Shown in pieces: positions 27,698 to 37,160 of a stretch of 63,579 bases of DNA. This DNA is from Saccharibacillus qingshengii (GTDB taxonomy: Bacteria; Bacillota; Bacilli; Paenibacillales; Paenibacillaceae). The stretch is taken from contig NZ_JAAZWC010000028.1 of assembly GCF_013185195.1 (NCBI RefSeq), positions 1 to 63,579 on the forward strand. Reading direction: 5' to 3'. The position numbers and the translations under genes are program-made. Every line of letters begins with the position of its first letter. The stretch's first letter is position 1. Below the pieces are notes generated by a model. The model worked only from the letters and a program-made list of their open reading frames with translations. It was not told where the DNA came from and made no database searches.

Positions 27698-28129
27698 TTA
27701 CCTGCTTTGGGGAGCGCCGTTCTGCTTGGCGACGAAACTTGCACAGTATTCGATAATCTGGCTGCGGCGAACGATCCCGATGAATCGGCCGCGGTCGTCG
27801 ACGACCGGTACGAAGTTTTGCGTTTTGGACAAGGTAATCAGGTCGGCCATATCCGATTCGATCGATACGGGCTTGTTGTTCATGCGCAGCGGGACTTCTT
27901 TTAAGGTAAAGCGTGAAGCGTTCTCAAAAGTGATCCGTCCTTCGGAATGCTTCATGTGCCAAAGAATGTCTCCTTCGGTCACGGTACCCGCGTACTCGCC
28001 TTCTTTGTCGATGATCGGAATAGCGGTGTATCGATGGTGTTCCATGCGTTCGATGACCTGGCGAAGTGTGGCATCGAGTGTAACAAAGGCAACTTCGTGC
28101 TTCGGCAGCAGGAAAAAAGCAATATTCAT
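27698..28129 (-). CDS. CBS-domain-pair protein
   Basis: 143 aa made almost only of two CBS motifs (about 10-65 and 75-135; RYTAIPIIDKEGEYAGTV and FVPVVDDRGRFIGIV), the arrangement that binds adenine nucleotides and senses energy or signal levels. There is no attached catalytic domain, so it probably regulates a partner by binding. I start at MNIAFFLLPKHE, after AGAAGGAG; the longer reading adds 25 polar residues without conservation. Its partner is unknown. Confidence 0.85.
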   Translation of the reverse strand: MNIAFFLLPKHEVAFVTLDATLRQVIERMEHHRYTAIPIIDKEGEYAGTVTEGDILWHMKHSEGRITFENASRFTLKEVPLRMNNKPVSIESDMADLITLSKTQNFVPVVDDRGRFIGIVRRSQIIEYCASFVAKQNGAPQSR

Positions 28130-28380
28130 AGCGGATTTCTCCTTCTCTATTCTGTTGTCTCCGCCCGATATTCCCTTGTCGCTGCCCAAGTCCTTGCCTT
28201 TCAAATAAAGGAATCACGCAAAACGAACAACAGATCACGTTGAGACAACGTACTGGTGTTAAACGGTTGGCGGTTGACGATTCTTCTGTTCATCACCCCG
28301 AAAATACCGGTCTTAATCTGGCCGCGCTTCCGGTTTGTCGGTCCGCCTTTCTATTATAGCGTAAAGTGGGTGCGGAAAGT

Positions 28381-28413
28381 AAAAATCAGCGGCCGTCGAA
28401 ACGGCCGCTGATT
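28381..28413 (-). terminator. Terminator of the carboxypeptidase-like gene
   Basis: AATCAGCGGCCGT and ACGGCCGCTGATT form a perfect 13-bp stem around CGAA, followed by T on the minus strand. Confidence 0.8.
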
Positions 28414-28470
28414 CCCAAATGTTCCTTTTTGCTGTGTGAAACTCCGGCTCGGCGGCCGGAAAATATCCGC

Positions 28471-29418
28471 TCAAACGAGTTTCAGCCAGGACGCCGCACG
28501 GTCGGCGAACGAAGCGGAACGCGCATAGCCGTAATCGAGCAGCCGGCTGGCCGCCTGGAAACTTTTCTCCCGGCTCTCGGCCCCCATAATGACGACGATC
28601 AAGCGCTGTCCGTCCCGCTGGGCGGTTCCGGCAAGCGAGTAGCCCGATTGTTCCGAACCGTAAGCTTTGAGCCCGTCCATTCCCCGGTAAGCGTGCGGCC
28701 CCGCAAAATCGGGCAGCATGGCGTTGCTGTTGGTCAGATAGATCCCGCGCGAACGGATCTCCGTCTGCGTCACCGAAGACATGCGCAGCACTTCCGGGTG
28801 GTCTCCGATCAATTCGCGGCACAGCTTGGCGGCATCTGCAGCCGTCGTCCGGCTGCCCGCAGGCTGTCCGTCGGAAGAAAAGGCCGCTTCTTCTTTACCG
28901 GGTCCCGGCTTGAACAGCGTCGAACCCGACATGCCGATCCGCCGGGCTTTTTCGTTCATCATCCAGGCAAAAGAAGCTTCCGATCCGGCAGCGTACCGGG
29001 CCAGGGCCTGCTCCGCTTCTGGCGAAGAAGATACCGCGACTCCCATAAACAGCTCGTTCAGCGGGATTTGGTCGTCGGCCCGCAGCGGAATTCGATTATT
29101 TGGCGGGCCGGCATGGGGTTTCGAGACCTTTACCGCTTCCGCTTTACCGCCGACACGGACCGGATCTTCCCAACCGATCCGTCCGCTGCGAACGGCATCG
29201 AGCACCAGCCATTCGGTCATCAGCTGCGTCATCCCCGCGGCCGGAAGCACCCGGTCTCCCTGCACCTGCCACAGCACTTTGCCCGTCTGCGCATCGATGA
29301 GAACGGCGGCCGCCGCATCCACTTTGGGACGACCCGCCAGCAGCTGCTGGGGGATCAGCAGCAGGGCCACAGCCAGCACAATCAATATCGCTTTTTTATG
29401 TATGCCACCGCTCATCAC
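28471..29418 (-). CDS. D-alanyl-D-alanine carboxypeptidase-like (S11) protein with lost catalytic motifs
   Basis: 315 aa with an N-terminal signal peptide (about 8-29) and an S11/PBP5-like domain (VLIDAQTGKVLW opens it). All three active-site motifs are altered. The SxxK motif, normally SMTK, reads G62-M-T-Q65, so both nucleophile and general base are gone. The SxN motif region reads SSSPEAE without Asn. KTG reads KAY (251-253). The fold-defining residues around them (VDGLK-like GMDGLK, SGY) remain. It therefore should not cleave D-Ala and is probably a binding or regulatory pseudoenzyme. The reading frame is intact, so this is not an ordinary pseudogene. Its terminator is at 28381. Confidence 0.85.
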   Translation of the reverse strand: MMSGGIHKKAILIVLAVALLLIPQQLLAGRPKVDAAAAVLIDAQTGKVLWQVQGDRVLPAAGMTQLMTEWLVLDAVRSGRIGWEDPVRVGGKAEAVKVSKPHAGPPNNRIPLRADDQIPLNELFMGVAVSSSPEAEQALARYAAGSEASFAWMMNEKARRIGMSGSTLFKPGPGKEEAAFSSDGQPAGSRTTAADAAKLCRELIGDHPEVLRMSSVTQTEIRSRGIYLTNSNAMLPDFAGPHAYRGMDGLKAYGSEQSGYSLAGTAQRDGQRLIVVIMGAESREKSFQAASRLLDYGYARSASFADRAASWLKLV

Positions 29419-29598
29419 CCAATCCGCCCCCTTCCTTATGCTTATTAGACGTACGAAATTCAGTTTTAGTCTGCAAAAACCAAAATTTTTTCGTTTTTTT
29501 TCGCAAAAAGAAACTTTTTCGGATGAATTTCTTCAAAATCGGTAACCGAGTTGGACGCCGGACGCACTTAAAGGCGGAAAAGGGCTGCAGAAGCACGC

Positions 29599-29639
29599 AA
29601 AAAAGCCGAACTTCGAATGAAACGTTCGAAGTTCGGCTT
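29599..29639 (-). terminator. Terminator of the opp operon
   Basis: AAGCCGAACTTCGAA (29603-29617) pairs perfectly with TTCGAAGTTCGGCTT (29625-29639), with a T6 run on the minus strand, 34 bases past oppF. The rest of 29419-29598 shows nothing recognisable apart from AT-rich upstream DNA of the S11 gene. Confidence 0.85.
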
Positions 29640-29672
29640 GAATGACCGCGACAGGTCCTCACGCGGAAAGTT

Positions 29673-30689
29673 CTAAGCGAAGTGACAAGCGACGAAATGT
29701 TCGTTGCCCATATTGCGATACTCCGGTACCTGTTCTTTGCAGATATCCGAAGCCATCGGACAGCGGGTATGGAACTTGCAGCCGGATGGCGGATTGGCCG
29801 GACTCGGAATATCCCCCTGAAGTACGATGCGCTCGCGTTTCAAGGTCGGGTCCGGTACCGGAATAGCCGACATCAGGGCTTTCGTATACGGATGCAGCGG
29901 ATTGCTGAACAGCTCATCCGTCGGTGCCATCTCCATCATCGTACCGAGATACATCACGCCTACGCGGTTGCACAAATGCTCGACTACGCTGAGATCGTGG
30001 GAGATGAACAGATAAGTCAGCTGCTTTTCGCGCTGCAAATCGCTCATCAAGTTGATGATCTGCGCCTGGATCGACACATCGAGCGCCGAAACCGGTTCGT
30101 CGGCTACGATAAATTCCGGATCCATGATCAGCGCGCGGGCAATCCCGATCCGCTGACGTTGGCCGCCCGAGAATTCGTGCGGGAAGCGGTCGTAATGATA
30201 ATCGGCCAGTCCGCAGATTTTCATCGTTTCGATGACCCGATCCTTCAAGTCTTTGCGGCTGACAAGACCGTGATCGAGCAGCGCCTCGCCAATAGCTTCT
30301 CCGACCTTGATCCGCGGATTCAGCGAGCTGAACGGATCCTGGAACACGATCTGCATCTTGGTGCGCATGTGGCGCAGTTCGGACTTGGACAGGGCATGCA
30401 GATCTTTGCCTTCGAAATGTACGCTGCCTTCCGTCTTGTCGTTCAAACGGAGCAGAGTACGGCCGATCGTGCTTTTGCCGCAGCCCGACTCGCCGACCAG
30501 ACCGAACGACTCGCCTTTATTGATCGTAAAAGATACGCCGTCAACGGCTTTGACGTCTCCCACCTTGCGCTGGAATACGCCGCCCATGATCGGGAAATAC
30601 TTTTTCAGGTTTTCGACCTGAACGAGGGGTTGGAGTGAGCCGCTTCCGCTATTCCGCTGTTGTTCCGACTGAACCGACGTTTCGCTCAT
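29673..30689 (-). CDS. oppF: Oligopeptide ABC transporter ATP-binding protein OppF
   Basis: Second ATPase of a peptide importer. With the start at 30689 (MSETSVQSEQ, after GAGGAGGG) it has 338 aa. Walker A GESGCGKST, ABC signature SGGQRQRIGIARAL and Walker B FIVADEPVSALD are all present, followed by the Opp/Dpp C-terminal extension with its cysteine cluster (CKFHTRCPMASDIC) that can carry an iron-sulfur centre. Its start lies 41 bases inside the end of oppD, so translation is coupled. Confidence 0.92.
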   Translation of the reverse strand: MSETSVQSEQQRNSGSGSLQPLVQVENLKKYFPIMGGVFQRKVGDVKAVDGVSFTINKGESFGLVGESGCGKSTIGRTLLRLNDKTEGSVHFEGKDLHALSKSELRHMRTKMQIVFQDPFSSLNPRIKVGEAIGEALLDHGLVSRKDLKDRVIETMKICGLADYHYDRFPHEFSGGQRQRIGIARALIMDPEFIVADEPVSALDVSIQAQIINLMSDLQREKQLTYLFISHDLSVVEHLCNRVGVMYLGTMMEMAPTDELFSNPLHPYTKALMSAIPVPDPTLKRERIVLQGDIPSPANPPSGCKFHTRCPMASDICKEQVPEYRNMGNEHFVACHFA

Positions 30690-31671
30690 TGCTCTTTCCC
30701 TCCTCTTCGTACAGCCAGCAGGCTGTCTTGTGTCCGTCCGCATGCGCGCGCAGAGGCGGAGTTTTCACTTTACAGATTTCCATGCAGAATTCGCAGCGAT
30801 CGTGGAAGTGACAGCTGTCTCCCAGATTGACAGGGTTCGGAACCTGCCCCGGGATCGAATATAGCCGTTCCTTCCGCTGGTTGATGATCGGCTTGGCTTT
30901 GAGCAGTCCTTGGGTGTAAGGGTGCTGAGGATTCTTGAACAGTTCCAGTACGGGCGCTTCTTCGATGACTTTGCCGGCGTACATGACCACGACGAAGTCG
31001 GCCATCTCGGCTACAACGCCCAGATCGTGCGTAATCATCATGATCGAAGTGTTCAGCTTGCTCTTGATATCGCGCATCAGATCCAGGATCTGGGCTTGAA
31101 TCGTCACATCGAGCGCCGTTGTCGGCTCATCGGCAATCAGCAGTTTCGGGTTGCAGCTCAGTGCGATCGCAATCATGATCCGCTGACGCATCCCGCCGCT
31201 GAGTTCATGCGGATACGAATCGTAGATTTTTTCCGGACGGGGGATGCCAACCATCGTAATCAGTTCGATCACGCGCGCCTTGGCTTCTTTGTGGGTCATG
31301 CCCAGATGGTGCAGCAGCGGTTCGGCAATCTGCTTGCCGATCGTGAAGACCGGGTTCAGGGAAGACATCGGTTCCTGGAAAATCATTGCAATATCGTTGC
31401 CGCGCAGCCGGCTCATGTCTTTCTTGCTGAGCTTGAGCAGATCTTTGCCTTCGAACATAATCTCGCCGCCGACGATTTTGCCCGGAGGCGATTCGATCAG
31501 CTGCATCAGAGACATCGCCGTCACGCTTTTGCCGCAGCCGGATTCGCCTACGACGCAGAGCGTTTCGCCTTCACGAATGGAAAAGCTGACATCGTTAACC
31601 GCTTTGACAGTGCCTGCGGACGTTTTAAAATGGGTCTCGAGGTTTCGGAATTCGACTAATTCTTTTGCCAT
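30649..31671 (-). CDS. oppD: Oligopeptide ABC transporter ATP-binding protein OppD
   Basis: 340-aa ATPase pairing with OppF. Walker A GESGCGKSV, signature SGGMRQRIMIAIAL, Walker B LLIADEPTTALD and the C-terminal oligopeptide extension with the cysteine cluster (CHFHDRCEFCMEIC) are intact. It follows oppC by 33 bases. The last 41 bases overlap oppF. Confidence 0.93.
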   Translation of the reverse strand: MAKELVEFRNLETHFKTSAGTVKAVNDVSFSIREGETLCVVGESGCGKSVTAMSLMQLIESPPGKIVGGEIMFEGKDLLKLSKKDMSRLRGNDIAMIFQEPMSSLNPVFTIGKQIAEPLLHHLGMTHKEAKARVIELITMVGIPRPEKIYDSYPHELSGGMRQRIMIAIALSCNPKLLIADEPTTALDVTIQAQILDLMRDIKSKLNTSIMMITHDLGVVAEMADFVVVMYAGKVIEEAPVLELFKNPQHPYTQGLLKAKPIINQRKERLYSIPGQVPNPVNLGDSCHFHDRCEFCMEICKVKTPPLRAHADGHKTACWLYEEEGKSNERNVGSVGTTAE

Positions 31672-31704
31672 TTCGTCTCTCCTACTTCTTCAGTATGGAC
31701 TGCT

Positions 31705-32640
31705 TTATCTATTCTTCATCTTCGGATCGAGCGCGTCTCGCAGACCGTCGCCGATCAGGTTAATTGCCGTAACGGTAATCAGGATACAGAGACCGGGAGG
31801 AATCCAGGTCCAGGGTCTTTTGCGGAACTCGATCAAACTGTTGGCTGCGGTGATCATGTTGCCCCATGATGGAGTAGGCGGTACGACACCCAGGCCGAGG
31901 AAGCTCAATACGGATTCGGTCAAAATGGCTCCGGCAACGCCGAGCGTCGCGGATACGATAATGATCGGAACGGTGTTTGGCATGAGATGAAGGAAAATTT
32001 TGCGGCTGTCGCGCAGACCAAGCGCTTCGGTGGCCTGCATGAATTCCTGCTCGCGCAGGGTCAGAATCTGGCTTCGCACAAGGCGGGCCAGACCGACCCA
32101 GCCCAAGAGGCCAATAATCAGCATCAGGAAGTAAATCCGTTGATCCGGCGCAACCTTAAGGTCGGACAAAATAGCGCCAAGAGTAATCAGAATCGGCAGC
32201 GTCGGCAGAGCCAGGAAAACATCCGCGATCCGCATGATGATCGTATCAGCATATCTTCTATAGAAGCCCGCAACAGCCCCGAGCGTCGCTCCAATCGCGA
32301 CGGAAATCGCCGTTGCGACCAGACCTACGGTCAACGAGATTCGTCCGGCCAGCATGACGCGCAGCAGAATATCGCGCCCCAGCTTGTCCGTACCCAGCCA
32401 GTATTCGGCACTTGGTGCCAGGTTCTTGTTCTTGACATCGGTCTGGTTCAATTCATAAGGCGATAGGAAAGGTCCGATAACACAGATCAAAGACATGAGT
32501 ACGAGAATAATCAGTCCGACCAGAGCCAGTTTGTTTTTGGCAAATCGCCGGGCCGCAATTTTCCACGGAGATTCGGGTTTGACGATTTTGAGCTGCTCCT
32601 GAAGCTGCTCCATACGATTTTGCGGCTGTTCCACTTTCAA
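31705..32640 (-). CDS. oppC: Oligopeptide ABC transporter permease OppC
   Basis: 311-aa inner-membrane permease with an N-terminal OppC_N helix (about 38-60), about five further helices and the BPD_transp_1 EAA loop (EALGLRDSRKIFLHLMPN) that contacts the ATPases. Begins 7 bases after oppB. Confidence 0.92.
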   Translation of the reverse strand: MKVEQPQNRMEQLQEQLKIVKPESPWKIAARRFAKNKLALVGLIILVLMSLICVIGPFLSPYELNQTDVKNKNLAPSAEYWLGTDKLGRDILLRVMLAGRISLTVGLVATAISVAIGATLGAVAGFYRRYADTIIMRIADVFLALPTLPILITLGAILSDLKVAPDQRIYFLMLIIGLLGWVGLARLVRSQILTLREQEFMQATEALGLRDSRKIFLHLMPNTVPIIIVSATLGVAGAILTESVLSFLGLGVVPPTPSWGNMITAANSLIEFRKRPWTWIPPGLCILITVTAINLIGDGLRDALDPKMKNR

Positions 32641-32647
32641 TCTCCTC

Positions 32648-33610
32648 CTACTTTAGACGAATTCTCGGGTCTGCAACCCCGTACAGAATATCGGAAATCA
32701 GGTTCCCGAGAAGCGTCAATACCGCCAGGAACATCGTGAATCCAAGCATCAGCGGATAGTCCCGCATATTGATCGAAGCCAGATAAATCTGGCCGATACC
32801 CGGCCAGGTGAAGACGCGTTCGAGGATCATGGCGCCGCCGAACAAAGCAGGCAGCTCGAACCCGAGCAGCGTAATAGCCGGAAGCAGGGCGTTGCGGAAT
32901 GCGTGTTTGAAAATAACGGTTCGCTCGTTAAGTCCTTTGGCGCGTGCCGTACGGATGTAATCCTGACGGATCACTTCCAGCATGCCCGTACGGAAGTAAC
33001 GGGTCAAACTGCCGACGCTGAGCGTAGTCATTACGGTCACCGGCAGTATCATATGGCCAGCGACGTCTTTGATATAAGCCCAGCCGCTGGCATTCAATCC
33101 GGCCGTGGTCATCCCACCGGTCGGAAATAATTTCAAATCGAGAGCAAAATATTTGATGGCGAGCAGCCCGATAAAGAACGAAGGCAGCGACATCAGGAGG
33201 AACACAAGCAGCGTCACGACTTTGTCGAAGAAAGAGTATTGAAACTGCGCAGAAAAAACACCGACAAATGCGGCGATTACCCAACTCAGAATCATCGTAA
33301 CGAAAGCGATAATGAACGAGTTCCATACATAAGTATTGATGACTTGGGTAACCGGCATCTTGTGCTGGAAGGAATCTCCCAGGTTACCGGTTAACATATT
33401 TTTGGCCCAAATAAAATACTGCTGGACAGCAGGTTTATCCAACCCGTAAATAGCCCGCAGTTGTTCTGCCCGCTCGGCGGTCATGTTCGGATTCTGCGAT
33501 GCGGTGATATAGTCTCCCGGAACCATCTGTGAAATAGCAAAAACAATGATCGATATACCGATCAAAGTCGGGATCATCTGCAGCAGCCGCCGGATGATAT
33601 ACTGACTCAT
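32648..33610 (-). CDS. oppB: Oligopeptide ABC transporter permease OppB
   Basis: 320-aa permease with about six helices, starting with the family signature YIIRRLLQMIPTLIGISII, and an EAA loop (RTARAKGLNERTVIFKHAFRN). I choose the ATG at 33610 (MSQYIIRR), preceded by AGGAGGAG. The longer reading would add 51 residues and run through the oppA-oppB hairpin. Confidence 0.93.
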   Translation of the reverse strand: MSQYIIRRLLQMIPTLIGISIIVFAISQMVPGDYITASQNPNMTAERAEQLRAIYGLDKPAVQQYFIWAKNMLTGNLGDSFQHKMPVTQVINTYVWNSFIIAFVTMILSWVIAAFVGVFSAQFQYSFFDKVVTLLVFLLMSLPSFFIGLLAIKYFALDLKLFPTGGMTTAGLNASGWAYIKDVAGHMILPVTVMTTLSVGSLTRYFRTGMLEVIRQDYIRTARAKGLNERTVIFKHAFRNALLPAITLLGFELPALFGGAMILERVFTWPGIGQIYLASINMRDYPLMLGFTMFLAVLTLLGNLISDILYGVADPRIRLK

Positions 33611-33637
33611 TGACTCGTCTCCTCCTGGCATATAAAT

Positions 33638-33671
33638 CGATATGCCCAGCTCTCTCGAGCTGAGCATATCG
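33638..33671 (-). other. Hairpin between oppA and oppB
   Basis: CGATATGCCCAGCTC pairs with GAGCTGAGCATATCG apart from one C/A mismatch. No T-run follows on the minus strand, so it is more likely a 3'-stabilising or partial stop structure that keeps oppA message above the rest of the operon, a usual arrangement in binding-protein operons. Confidence 0.55.
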
Positions 33672-33699
33672 GATGTCCAAATATCGGCCTGTGCGGCTA

Positions 33700-35466
33700 T
33701 TATTGAGCAATTTCGACTTGGTTCAAGCTGTGTTGGTATTCCTTGTAAGGAGTAATGTCCCAACCGTCAAGTCTGCCGTTGATCGCCAGCATGTTCGTTC
33801 TTTGGTACATCAGGATTTCAGGAGCGTCTTCGTTGATCATTTGGTAAGCCTCAGCATAGATTTCTTTGCGTTTTTCGAGATCCAGCTCTTTTTTGCCTTT
33901 GGCATACAGTTCGTCGACTTTAGGATTCGAGTAACCGGAGTTGTTCTGGGCACCGTCCGTGATGTACACGGTCGTGTCCGGATCCGGAGTCAGGCCCCAT
34001 GCGGCGAAGAACATATCGTAATCGCCTTTATCCTTTTTCTCCATGATGGCATTGAAGTCGAGGGTTTCGGTAACGAGCTTGATGCCCAGTTCTTGATAGT
34101 TTTCTGTCATGATCGGGATCAGTGCATCGACAACCGGGTTATCCGCGGTAGCGGAGAAGTTGATTTCGAATTTCTTGCCGTCTTTTTCGCGGATGCCGTC
34201 GGCGCCTTCTTTCCAGCCGGCTTCGTCGAGCATCGATTTTGCTTTTTCCAGATCGTAGTCGTACGCTTCGATATCTTTATCCGTGTAAGCCCACGATACG
34301 TCGGACTGCGGGATATTGATGACTTCGGCATAAGGACCGTAAGCCGCTTCGACCACTTCCGCACGGTTCAGACCGAAAGTCAGAGCCTGACGAACTTTTT
34401 TGTCGGCGAACAGCGGTTTTTTATTGTTCATGGCTACATAGCCATAACCGTTGTTTTTCAGAACGTTAACGTCCAGGAAGCCAAAGCTTTTCAGTTCTTC
34501 AACGTTGTCTTCGTTAACCGTTACGTTATCGAGGTCGGTCTCGCCGGACTGCAGCATCGCCATGTTCGTTGTATCGGTCGTCACTTTATAGATCAGGTTC
34601 GGAATCTTGGCCGCTCCGCCGTGGTAGTTCTCGTTAGCCTGCAGATCGACTTCCTGGCCTGCCGTATACTTGGTCAGTTTGTAAGGACCAGGTCCCATCG
34701 GTTTGTTATTGAGCTGTTTGACGCTGGTCAGATCGCCCTGTTTGTAGCCTTTGCCGTAATAAGCTTCCGACAGAGGAGTCACGGCGCCCAGGTTAACCTG
34801 AGTCATGGCATCGTAATCGCTAACCGTCACGGATACCGTTTTGTCGTCGATGACTTTGACACCGGAAATGTCTTTGGCCGTACCGGCGTTATATTCTTTG
34901 GCACCTACTACATTCCAGCTGAGCGGATCGGATTGTCCGTCATAGCTCGAATCCATGTACAGTTTCATCGTGAACAGGTAATCCTTTGCCGTTACCGGAG
35001 TACCGTCGCTGTACTTGGCGTTATCTTTGATGTGGAACGTATACGTTTTGTTGTCTTCGGAAATTTCGATATTGTCGGCCAGATCGTTCTCGTACGTGCC
35101 GTCGCCCTTGATTTTGATCAGGGAAGAGAAGATTGTATCATCGATGGCAACGTCGTAAGCAGTCTGGTGGAACAGCGGGTTGAATACGCCCTGCGGCGCT
35201 ACCGTACCCAGAATGGCGGAGTCCGTACGTGCTACGGCAGGAGCCGGATTCAAACTGATGTCTTCCGCTTCTGTCAAGCCGATCGCGCTTTCCGCACCTT
35301 CTGCCGGTTCCGCTTCTTCCGTACCCGTTTCGGCAGGTGTCGTCGTGTCTGTCGTTTCCGTAGGCGTCGTCTCTGCCGGTGCTGCTTCTTCTCCACCACC
35401 GCAAGCGGCCAAAATCGAACCAAAGGCCATAATCGTCACAAGCATCAAAGATAATCTCTTTTTCAT
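33700..35466 (-). CDS. oppA: Oligopeptide-binding lipoprotein OppA (SBP family 5)
   Basis: 588-aa extracellular substrate-binding lipoprotein. The signal peptide ends in lipobox LAAC (Cys 22), followed by a Glu/Thr/Pro-rich flexible linker (about 25-60) and the SBP_bac_5 domain (TFHIKDNAKYSDGTPVTAKDY is the family signature). First gene of oppABCDF, with a GGGGGA site before the ATG. Peptides are the likely substrate by family; specificity cannot be read. Confidence 0.93.
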   Translation of the reverse strand: MKKRLSLMLVTIMAFGSILAACGGGEEAAPAETTPTETTDTTTPAETGTEEAEPAEGAESAIGLTEAEDISLNPAPAVARTDSAILGTVAPQGVFNPLFHQTAYDVAIDDTIFSSLIKIKGDGTYENDLADNIEISEDNKTYTFHIKDNAKYSDGTPVTAKDYLFTMKLYMDSSYDGQSDPLSWNVVGAKEYNAGTAKDISGVKVIDDKTVSVTVSDYDAMTQVNLGAVTPLSEAYYGKGYKQGDLTSVKQLNNKPMGPGPYKLTKYTAGQEVDLQANENYHGGAAKIPNLIYKVTTDTTNMAMLQSGETDLDNVTVNEDNVEELKSFGFLDVNVLKNNGYGYVAMNNKKPLFADKKVRQALTFGLNRAEVVEAAYGPYAEVINIPQSDVSWAYTDKDIEAYDYDLEKAKSMLDEAGWKEGADGIREKDGKKFEINFSATADNPVVDALIPIMTENYQELGIKLVTETLDFNAIMEKKDKGDYDMFFAAWGLTPDPDTTVYITDGAQNNSGYSNPKVDELYAKGKKELDLEKRKEIYAEAYQMINEDAPEILMYQRTNMLAINGRLDGWDITPYKEYQHSLNQVEIAQ

Positions 35467-36221
35467 GTAGATCCCCCTAATCGAAGTTTAAAAGCTGCAA
35501 AAGCTATAAAAATAATCGGAAATCATCAAGCATCCTGATTATTTTAGCCAAACCTTTGACGACGGGCAACAAGCGGACTAGAAACGCTTCTCTCTAATCC
35601 CAACGACAGGAAACGAAAACCTTTCCCGATCGGCGGGAATGCTTGCCGGCAGACTGTTCACAACCTGCTAATCCGGCTTAGCATAAATGTATAAAGCATT
35701 TTCAGACCTTTACATTTAACCTTTGGTCGATTTAAAACCGCACCACTGCTTACTTTAGTGCGTCGGCTTAATGAGCCAACGGTAAATTTAATGTAAATAC
35801 TACGTGTAAAATATACTCACGTCAACACTTTTTTTGAGAAAAAACACCTTTTTATACTGTGTTTCTATAATCAATATGTATATTTTATCTCTTTTGTGCA
35901 TAAAAACACTATGTTTCCTACACAAAAGAAACCTTTTAACGTCAATCATGCAAATCAAATTCTTTTTACGTCAGGTAACATGACAAGAATATGCGATGAA
36001 AGGAAAAGGTTTGAGGAAGATGTCTTTAAAACAGGGAGTTTTTTCATTTTAGCACACTGTCCGAAAAAGGATAGTCTTTTTTGTCACCGGGTTTTTTAGC
36101 TTCCTTCTATTATAAGAACGTTTTCGTATTTGTACAGCTTTTTTTGTCCCGGTGAACGATCCTCTTTCTGCACAAAAAAAGAGACAACCGGCAGATGCCG
36201 ATCGTCTCTTGGGAATTCGTA
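35467..36221. other. AT-rich intergenic region between oppA and rpsR
   Basis: 755 bases. The left part must hold the oppA promoter and leader, but no consensus pair is convincing. The right end holds the rpsR terminator. A 67-codon plus-strand frame (35896-36099) has no ribosome site and no recognisable family, so I do not call it. TATAAT-like boxes are frequent because the region is AT-rich. Confidence 0.5.
36174..36210 (-). terminator. Terminator of the rpsF-ssb-rpsR operon
   Basis: AAGAGAC and GTCTCTT enclose a further GC-rich pairing, followed by seven T on the minus strand, 12 bases past rpsR. Confidence 0.8.
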
Positions 36222-36497
36222 CTATTCCGTTGTGTAAGGCAGCAGAGCTACCTGACGCGAACGTTTGATAGCAACAGTCAGCATGCGCTGATATTTCGCG
36301 CTTGTGCCTGTTACACGACGAGGCAGAATTTTACCGCGCTCGCTGATAAATTTACGGAGCAGGTCCGTATCTTTATAATCGATGAAAGTGATCTTGTTTA
36401 CTGTGAAGTAACACACTTTACGACGCTTGTTGCGACCACGACGGCCGCCGCTTGGACGTCTTTCGCCGTCACCGGTATCACGTTGTTTAAATCCCAT
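36222..36497 (-). CDS. rpsR: 30S ribosomal protein bS18
   Basis: 91 aa, binds S6 on the 30S platform. The core [27 protein letters not shown] is characteristic. Last gene of rpsF-ssb-rpsR, 21 bases after ssb. Confidence 0.97.
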   Translation of the reverse strand: MGFKQRDTGDGERRPSGGRRGRNKRRKVCYFTVNKITFIDYKDTDLLRKFISERGKILPRRVTGTSAKYQRMLTVAIKRSRQVALLPYTTE

Positions 36498-36518
36498 TCG
36501 ATTCAGTCCTTTCTGTTG

Positions 36519-37076
36519 TTAGAATGGCAGGTCGTCATCCGAAATATCGATCGGTCTTCCGTCATCGGAAAAAGGATCCTGATTATTGCTGCTGCCGCCT
36601 CCACGAGGAGCTTGGCTGCCACCGCCGCGATTTCCGCCGCCTCCGCCACCACCGTAAGATGGTTCGGGACGATTTCCTCCGTTGCTGCTGCCACCACTGT
36701 TGCCGCCTCCGTTGGAAGACGACTCTTCGCGGCCCGATCCGCCGCCGCCTTCGCGGTTCGGCGATTCCAGGAAACGGACGTTATCGGCAATAACTTCGGT
36801 TACGTATACACGTTTGCCTTCGTTATTCTCGTAATTCCGTACTTGAATACGGCCTTCCACCGCCGTCAGGCGTCCCTTGCGCAAGTAGTTTGCACAGGTT
36901 TCCGCCAATTGGCGCCAGGTGACTACCGGAATGAAGTCCGCTTCGCGTTCTCCACCCTGGCTCGTAAACGGACGGTCGACTGCAATCGTAAACTGGGTTA
37001 CGGCTACGCCCGCAGGCGTGTACCGCAGCTCAGGGTCACGTGTCAGCCGGCCGATCAGAATGACTCGGTTCAACAT
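36519..37076 (-). CDS. ssb: Single-stranded DNA-binding protein
   Basis: Binds ssDNA as a tetramer at forks and recruits partners. 185 aa: OB fold (about 1-110, [19 protein letters not shown] start), a long Gly/Ser/Asn-rich linker (about 115-175) and the acidic C-terminal tip DDDLPF that contacts replication and repair proteins. The start at 37076 follows AGGAGGGG; the upstream extension of 13 residues has no such site. Sandwiched between the genes for S6 and S18. Confidence 0.97.
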   Translation of the reverse strand: MLNRVILIGRLTRDPELRYTPAGVAVTQFTIAVDRPFTSQGGEREADFIPVVTWRQLAETCANYLRKGRLTAVEGRIQVRNYENNEGKRVYVTEVIADNVRFLESPNREGGGGSGREESSSNGGGNSGGSSNGGNRPEPSYGGGGGGGNRGGGSQAPRGGGSSNNQDPFSDDGRPIDISDDDLPF

Positions 37077-37160
37077 CTCGGTCCCCTCCTTTGCCGGTAG
37101 AGCCTGCGTTTTCATACAAGCGGATGGCTTCGGTATGAAATCAGGCTCTAAGTTCGACGA

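Noticed and set aside
35896-36099. 67-codon plus-strand frame in the oppA-rpsR gap
   Set aside because: No ribosome-binding site, no family resemblance, and the region is AT-rich with many chance starts.
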